From Nocardioides cremeus (GTDB taxonomy: Bacteria; Actinomycetota; Actinomycetes; Propionibacteriales; Nocardioidaceae), in the NCBI RefSeq assembly GCF_030518195.1, contig NZ_JAULSC010000004.1:212708-276707 (forward strand): a DNA stretch of 64,000 bases. Reading direction: 5' to 3'. The notes below the pieces were generated by a model. It saw nothing but the letters and a program-made list of their open reading frames with translations. It did no database searches and was not told the DNA's origin. Shown here in pieces: positions 59,366 through 64,000 of the stretch. Each line of letters starts with the position of its first letter. The stretch's first letter is position 1. Made by a program: the position numbers and the translations under genes.

Positions 59366-60037
59366 CTGATGGCCCCTCGTCTCGGTCGGGCTTGCTGTTC
59401 GTATGGTCTCGCGTCTGGCTTATCGACGGTTCGGGTGGGTCGCTTGATGCTGGTCAGGCGACCCTAGCGGGGTGTAGCCGTCGGGTGCAGCGGTTCGCGC
59501 AGGGGTGCCTCGGCGCTGCGTGTTTCCTATCGGCACGGCACTCGGACGCGTTTTGGCTCGGGACGCTTGGCAGGTTCCCGAATGGCCGCGTTTTGGTGCC
59601 GGTCGGGCCATGGGCCCTTGCGCTTGGAATCGCATGGCCGGATGCTGTCGACGCTGGTCCGGTCGGTGCGATGTTGGCTGGCGCACCGGCTGGTCGGGTG
59701 GCCGGGGTGGCCCGAGCCGTGCTGACAGGCGGCTCGGGCCACAGTGCGGCTTGCGCTCCGGGGTCTAGCCACGGGCTCAGGGGCCGCGCTGTCTACCCCA
59801 CCGGGCTGGCGGTAGGTGCAACCGCGACGCCGCCGACGTCGAGGACGGACAGTGGTTCGGTGATGTCCCGAGCGTAAACCTGTACCTAGGTCCCGGATGC
59901 AAGTCGTGGTCGCAGGTGCTGTCGGTGAGCAGCCAACCGCGCGCTGGCGCTTTACGAACCGGAGTTGGTCAATGCGCGCCGACCCACACGCCCATAAGCA
60001 GCCACATACGTGCTGTCAACATCTAAGGTCGGCGGCT
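59366..60037. other. Long intergenic region inside transposon
   Basis: About 670 bases without a convincing gene, between the divergent cargo operon and the HTH-like gene. It contains a perfect 10-bp stem hairpin (GGCCCGAGCC 59709-59718 with GGCTCGGGCC 59731-59740). Promoters for both directions must lie here. A structured RNA cannot be excluded. Confidence 0.5.
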
Positions 60038-60496
60038 GTGACGACAACAGGCGCGCCCCGTCGAACCAAGCAGCCCACCGGGCCTCAGAAGTGGTGCAAT
60101 CCGCCCGACGCTTTCGGCCAACTGAATGTGAAGAAGCGCGAGTGGCTGCCGCCGAGAGGCAACGACCGCGTCGAGGTGGCGAAGTTCCGCGCCGCCGTAT
60201 GGCAAAACGCCATCTGCGTCTACGTTCGCACCGCCAAGAACCTCGCCCAGTACGGCGAGGACGGCGACAAGATGATGACGCAAGAACAACTGGCGGCGCT
60301 GGACCCTCGACCGGACACGCAAAAGAGGTGGAACGCGCGGCTGTGCGGTCGAGCAAATCTCACGACCGCTGACATCGCTACGTTGATGCGAATTCTTCCT
60401 GACGCACTTCCGCCGGAACACGAAGTGCAAATGTTTCTCGATGTCGCCGAGAAGCGAATCAGTGCACCGGACTGGTGGGAATGGCCGGACACGTGA
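60038..60496 (+). CDS. Small HTH-like protein
   Basis: A 152-residue protein starting at GTG 60038. The region TQEQLAALDPRPDTQKRWNARLCGRANLTTADIATLMRILPDALP has the rhythm of a Xre-type helix-turn-helix, in which an actinobacterial variant pairs a Q-rich helix with a RWxxxLxGR...TxxDIAxL segment. The N-terminal 45 residues are basic. It would be a natural regulator of the element's own promoters. Two copies of a 39-base repeat follow the gene. Confidence 0.6.
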   Translation: MTTTGAPRRTKQPTGPQKWCNPPDAFGQLNVKKREWLPPRGNDRVEVAKFRAAVWQNAICVYVRTAKNLAQYGEDGDKMMTQEQLAALDPRPDTQKRWNARLCGRANLTTADIATLMRILPDALPPEHEVQMFLDVAEKRISAPDWWEWPDT

Positions 60497-60536
60497 TCCG
60501 GCACCGGGGACCCCGCCTCCCGGTTTGCTCCGCTGT

Positions 60537-60710
60537 CAATCGGCAAAATATGCCGAGGCGTCGCATGCCACGGCGAAACCCGACCCGCTCTCACCCGTCC
60601 GGCTGGACGGAGCGTCTACAGCCACATGCACCAGGGGAACGGTTCTGCCAATAGGCGAAATATGCCGGGGCAGCAAATGCCACGGCGCGCCTCTACAGGG
60701 CATATTTCGC
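60537..60710 (+). repeat. Paired 39-base repeats containing GGCRAAATATGCC
   Basis: 60537-60575 and 60649-60687 share a repeat starting CAATCGGCAAAATATGCCG and CAATAGGCGAAATATGCCG, and both end ATGCCACGGCG. Each contains the inverted repeat GGC(A/G)AAATATGCC. An inverted copy, GGCATATTTCGC, lies at 60699-60710. They sit just upstream of the gene at 60750. Confidence 0.7.
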
Positions 60711-60749
60711 GGATCGAAGCTGGACGGAAACAGCCTCAGGATTTGAGGC

Positions 60750-61466
60750 ATGAACATTCCTGCCGCCGCCCGATTCACCGACTCGCCCATTGACCTCGCT
60801 TGCGCGATTCAGTTCGCCGGACCCGTTTTCAACACCGACGGCTACAACAATGCCGCCGAGTCCCTGACCTATTGGGTTAACCAGTACGCCGCTGACATCA
60901 GCGCCGAAGACGCCAAGGTCGCGACCCACGTCGCGGACCGTCCGGCGAGCCAGCACGCCGAGATGCTGACCGAACTGCGACTGTTCCGTCCGACGTTCAG
61001 CCGGGGCCTCGTCGAAAATCTCATCACCGACGCCATAGTGTGCGAGGTCCTGAGGGCCGTCACTGGCGAGGTGCACGACCTCAATGACGCTCAGCGCGGC
61101 GACTATGTCGCCCAACTCATCGCCACTTGCCCCACGCCCGGCCCTGCCGGTTGGCTTCGGTTCCGGCTCGGCCACCTGTTGGCGGTCTACTTCGCCATGC
61201 TGCCGACCACGGACGCCTTCGCACTCGACCCGCTCGACTACTTCAACGCCGACGGCGACGAACTGACCGTCCTCGGCTGGGGCACCAAGCACGGCGTCTT
61301 CCTCGACCTCGTCCACTACGCCCGGCTCAGTGACGAGCATCTGACCGGCGACATCACCAGCGTCCTCGCCGATGGAGCACGGTTGTGGCCCGACACCTTC
61401 GAGGGAGTGCGCTACCTCCCACTCGATGACCTCGCCAACGCCCGGCTCTACACCCCGGACGGCTAG
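60750..61466 (+). CDS. Unknown protein with possible TAG interruption near its end
   Basis: A 238-residue protein of unknown family, rich in helices (for example LVENLITDAIVCEVLRAVTG and LRFRLGHLLAVYFAMLP). It ends at TAG 61464-61466. The same frame continues with WESVLERDLLHLLDH and then TAA at 61512-61514, and this extension looks like real protein. Either the TAG is a late nonsense mutation, or some readthrough occurs. The gene lies upstream of tnsA on the same strand and may belong to the transposition module. Confidence 0.6.
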   Translation: MNIPAAARFTDSPIDLACAIQFAGPVFNTDGYNNAAESLTYWVNQYAADISAEDAKVATHVADRPASQHAEMLTELRLFRPTFSRGLVENLITDAIVCEVLRAVTGEVHDLNDAQRGDYVAQLIATCPTPGPAGWLRFRLGHLLAVYFAMLPTTDAFALDPLDYFNADGDELTVLGWGTKHGVFLDLVHYARLSDEHLTGDITSVLADGARLWPDTFEGVRYLPLDDLANARLYTPDG

Positions 61467-61609
61467 TGGGAGTCCGTCCTCGAACGCGACCTCCTGCACC
61501 TGCTCGACCACTAAGCCAGTTCCAGCCAGCCAGCCACCCAGCCCGCCACACGCAGAAAGCCACCGCCGTCCACGCCCACCGGCGTCCCAACGGCTCACGA
61601 GAACCCACC

Positions 61610-62854
61610 ATGACGAACGAACACCCCGCCCTCACCGGCCCGCGCCGCCCAGCCGCTATCCCCCCTAGGACCGACTCGACCGGCCACACGACCATCCACT
61701 CCTCCGCCGGGGGGACCATCGAGTGGACCGCGCGGAATCTCGATGACAGCACTCTTGACAGCACCAGCGGCCCGGACGCTACCCTGACCGAAATCGAACA
61801 CAAGTTCGACGACAGGAGCCGGGCCGACGACCCAGACCGGAGTGATGACAGTGCCGACACCGACAGCGACCAGGACCCACAGAACCCGCGCCTGACCCTG
61901 CTTCACGGCGGGGTTACGCGCACCCTGTCCGTCCCTGCCGTTGGAGCACCGGTGTCCATCACAAGCCCTAGCCCTGCCCTGCGCGACACGACGCGCCGCC
62001 ACGCACCGCTCAGCCGCTACAAGGCCCCGCCCGCCGGTCCGCCGGTCTGGTCCGCCGACGCAGGCTGGCACGACCTCACCATCCGCCGCGACGTGCCGCC
62101 ACCCTCACCCGCACTGGCAGCCGCGCTCACGCCCGGCTGGACCCACCGCTGGTTGGTGACTTACCGCCACGGCAAGAACGACTACACCGCCTCTGCCGCC
62201 AGTGTTGGCGAGGCTGACCTGTTCGCCGGTGACCCCATCCGGGTGAACTCGTGGCACAAGAACAAGACCGCCCGCGCCGGACTTCGGTTCATGGAAGCCA
62301 CCGGACGGTTGCACGCCCACGAGTCGCTCTTCGAGCGCAAGTTGTTGTGCGCGCTGGACTTCCACGGAGCCAGCAACATCTACAGCCAACCATTCACCCT
62401 GACGTGGCACGACGGCGTCCGCGAACGCAACCACACCCCCGACTTCCTCGTCGTCACCGACGGCAACATCGTCATCGTCAACACGCGGCCCGCTCACCTA
62501 GTCCGGGACCCGCTTCTCGACGACTGCACCGCCGTCGGGGAACTGGCGATGAGCAGGGGTTGGGACCACGCCCTGGTCGTCGGCTACCCGACCCCGGCGT
62601 TCACCATCATCGACACCATCTCCGCGCACAGCGACACCCCCGACCATCTCGGTTACACCGACGACATCCTCGACTTCCTCGACCGCCGGGGACCGACGCC
62701 CTTCGCCGACGTGTGCGCTGCCCTGTCCTCACCCATCATGGGTCGCGCCGTGCTGCAGCGGCTCATCTGGGAGCGGCAGGTCAGCATCGACCTCGCGGTG
62801 CCCCTCGAAGACCATTCGCTGGTCGCGCTCCCCGGACGGGAGGTCCGCTCGTGA
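61610..62854 (+). CDS. TnsA-like transposase endonuclease subunit
   Basis: A 414-residue protein. The first 150 residues are low-complexity and acidic (EIEHKFDDRSRADDPDRSDD and so on). The nuclease core runs from about 175 to 330. It has HESLFERKLLCALDFHGASN (Glu238), RNHTPDFLVVTDGN (Asp278) and IVIVNTRPA, where Asn291-Thr-Arg293 occupies the place of the Gln-X-Lys of TnsA. In actinobacterial TnsA-like proteins this last motif is often relaxed in a similar way. TnsA makes the 5' cut at transposon ends in partnership with TnsB. GTGA overlap with the tnsB-like gene confirms they are one operon. Confidence 0.78.
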   Translation: MTNEHPALTGPRRPAAIPPRTDSTGHTTIHSSAGGTIEWTARNLDDSTLDSTSGPDATLTEIEHKFDDRSRADDPDRSDDSADTDSDQDPQNPRLTLLHGGVTRTLSVPAVGAPVSITSPSPALRDTTRRHAPLSRYKAPPAGPPVWSADAGWHDLTIRRDVPPPSPALAAALTPGWTHRWLVTYRHGKNDYTASAASVGEADLFAGDPIRVNSWHKNKTARAGLRFMEATGRLHAHESLFERKLLCALDFHGASNIYSQPFTLTWHDGVRERNHTPDFLVVTDGNIVIVNTRPAHLVRDPLLDDCTAVGELAMSRGWDHALVVGYPTPAFTIIDTISAHSDTPDHLGYTDDILDFLDRRGPTPFADVCAALSSPIMGRAVLQRLIWERQVSIDLAVPLEDHSLVALPGREVRS

Positions 62855-63882
62855 CCGCCGGGTTCCGTCCCGCGCCGGGCGCGGAGTTCTATCTGCACGG
62901 CCAGTGGCACCAGATGCACGAGGCCGACATCATCGAAGGCTCCGTCACCATCGTGGACGCCGATGGCGTGCTCACCAAGATGAGCCTCGAAGACCTCGTT
63001 GAGCACCCCGGCCTGAGCATCCGAGGCCAGCGCCCTGCCCCGGTTGACTTGGTGAAGTACCTGCCCGAGACCGAGCGGGCACTGGTCTTGCGCCGCATCG
63101 CACACGTCAACGAGGTCCTCACCGGCTACCGCTCCGGAGAGCCCAACATGGCGCTGCCCGGCGAACCCAAGCCCCAGTATGACCCCAGCCGGTGGCTCAA
63201 GGACCGGTACAAGGCCAAGGCCGAGGAACTTGACCACGAGGCGTACGCCTTGCTCGGCGAGAAGATGAGCGTCGGCACCATGCGCCGCCTTGCCCGCCGC
63301 ATCGAACTTGGCATCGCGTTCGAAGGTGCCGTCGACGGTCGCAAGCACCGCCGCTCACCGGGTCGCTACCGCATGCCCGAGGTCATCGCCGAAATCACCG
63401 AGGACGTGGTGGAGAACCAGCGCGGCAAGTCCACCGTCACCAAGTCCACCCTGTGGGTCGAAGTGCAGCGCCGTGCCCGGTTGCGCTTCGGCAAGGACTG
63501 GACCGAGGAGAACCTCCCCTCCGAGAGCACGTGGCGTCGCTGGCTCCGGGACCGCTACACCGACAGCCAACTCACCGGGAAGGCCCGCACCCGCGCCAGC
63601 GCCACCAGTGCACCCGACGGGGGGTTCTCCATCAACGTCCCCACCCGTCCGGGACAACTGGTGTGGATGGACACCAACAACCTCGATGTGCTGCTCAAGG
63701 GCACCGACATCGAGGACGCCGTGCGCGGCTCCCTCATCGTCGGTCTCGACGCCTACTCGTGGTCGGTGTGCGCCGTCCGTGTCGTCGAGCAGGCCGAGAA
63801 GGACATCGACATCTCCTTCGCCATCACCGACCTCGGACGTCCCAAGCAGATGATGCCCGGTTGGCCCGAGGAGGCCCGGTGA
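62851..63882 (+). pseudogene. TnsB-like transposase, truncated by IS insertion
   Basis: A TnsB-type (DDE integrase) gene starting at GTG 62851, overlapping tnsA. The N-terminal 250 residues contain DNA-binding segments, and from residue 266 the catalytic core begins: RPGQLVWMDTNNLDVL, with the first catalytic aspartate Asp274, then IVGLDAYSWSVCAVR. The frame ends at residue 343 in PGWPEEAR. The TGA used as stop is the first three bases of the neighbouring IS3-family element (63880-63882). The second Asp and the Glu of the DDE triad would lie beyond this point, so the product is almost certainly inactive unless the IS is removed. Confidence 0.75.
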
Positions 63883-64000
63883 AGCGCCCCAGGTTCTCGG
63901 CCGTTCCTATACGGGGTGCGGCTCTCGGTTGAGAGCAGCGTAGTGGGCTTGCTCGTACTCGACGGGCGGGATGTTTCCCAGGGTCGAATGGAGCCTGCGG
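63880..64000 (-). mobile_element. End of an IS3-family insertion sequence
   Basis: The element begins at TGAAGCGCCCCAGG, which resembles actinobacterial IS3-family termini that start with TG. It continues to the right edge. The transposase reading frame at 63907-64000 runs inward from the edge on the minus strand. The rest of the IS lies outside the window. Confidence 0.75.
63907..64000 (-). CDS. IS3-family transposase (orfB), C-terminal end, partial
   Basis: The final 30 codons of an IS3-type DDE transposase: RRLHSTLGNIPPVEYEQAHY followed by AALNREPHPV and TAG. The R(R/L)HSTLGxxPPxEYE signature at the C-terminus is diagnostic of the IS3 family. The 5' part, including the DDE residues, lies beyond the window. 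Confidence 0.88.
   Translation of the reverse strand, partial: RRLHSTLGNIPPVEYEQAHYAALNREPHPV

Larger units (their letters stand above)
57002..64000 (+). mobile_element. Tn7-like transposon, one end plus tnsA/tnsB (other end outside window)
   Basis: The proposed terminus TGTGACCTTTCACTTCAG begins at 57002, seven bases after the fpg/nei stop. Tn7-type elements begin with TGT and carry several transposase-binding repeats, and three TCACTTYAGTTGAGCAG copies follow here. Inside are two minus-strand cargo genes, an HTH-like gene, an unknown gene, and tnsA- and tnsB-like genes on the plus strand. tnsC, a target selector and the far end would lie to the right. Base composition looks lower in GC than the flanking genes. 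tnsB is interrupted by an IS3-family element, so the transposon is probably no longer autonomous. Confidence 0.7.

Noticed and set aside
59359..59877. Plus-strand 172-residue frame in the transposon gap
   Set aside because: It begins inside the start region of the opposite cargo gene, is low-complexity rich in Gly/Ala/Arg, and has no ribosome site.
62251..62850. Longer tnsB start upstream within the tnsA gene
   Set aside because: The frame there is an arginine-rich shadow of tnsA. The GTG at 62851 overlapping the tnsA stop fits the normal tnsA-tnsB junction.

Overview
The window is high-GC DNA, roughly 70 percent by eye, with GTG starts, stop/start overlaps such as ATGA and GTGA, F420-type enzymes, a bacterial proteasome activator (Bpa) and a GTP-type PEP carboxykinase. 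This points to an actinomycete. A Nocardioides-like member of the Propionibacteriales is my best guess, but it is an inference from gene content and not a database match.

Positions 1-26,700 hold a large acyl-CoA catabolic locus. It contains five acyl-CoA dehydrogenase subunits (at least two adjacent non-identical pairs), two thiolases (one with a DUF35-type partner), three CoA-transferase family proteins, two crotonases, two acyl-CoA thioesterases, a two-domain VOC protein, two amidohydrolases, a luciferase-like F420 oxidoreductase, a SnoaL-like protein and a DDN-type deazaflavin protein. It also carries a Liv-type ABC importer in which both permeases and one ATPase are fused into a single 898-residue chain. 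Five copies of a palindrome, consensus TTGACGNNNNCGTCAA, lie 60-110 bases upstream of the transcription units and suggest one regulon under a repressor encoded elsewhere. The substrate cannot be read from the sequence; a ring-containing or branched carboxylic acid activated as a CoA thioester is plausible.

Positions 26,700-27,940 look like a rearrangement scar: a truncated pcaH remnant and little else, ending at a tRNA-Arg gene.

Positions 28,000-57,000 are mostly chromosomal housekeeping genes: cation/proton antiporter, pckG, a LuxR-type regulator facing a 44-codon secreted-peptide gene, two tRNA-Ser genes, a small biotinyl protein, nitrilase, mobA-like gene plus DUF6457, quinone oxidoreductase, bpa, a serS-HAD-GNAT-HAD overlap operon, a PAP2-diacylglycerol kinase fusion, pheA, larB-larC, a GDT1-type transporter, arcA, a cNMP-binding protein next to an adenylate cyclase, a SEC-C protein, a glycerophosphodiesterase, an AAA ATPase and an Fpg/Nei glycosylase. 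The intergenic spaces carry unusual inverted arrays of 12-bp and 22-bp units, two sets of each.

Positions 57,000-64,000 appear to be one end of a Tn7-like transposon inserted seven bases after the fpg/nei stop codon. Three copies of TCACTTYAGTTGAGCAG mark the end. Inside are a divergent two-gene cargo of unknown function (one protein with a PD-(D/E)XK-like region plus a winged helix), an HTH-like protein, an unknown gene interrupted by TAG, and tnsA- and tnsB-like transposase genes. tnsB is cut at codon 343 by an IS3-family element whose end runs off the window. The cargo pair in this element, and the secreted peptide facing a LuxR-type regulator, are the best candidates for undescribed systems.
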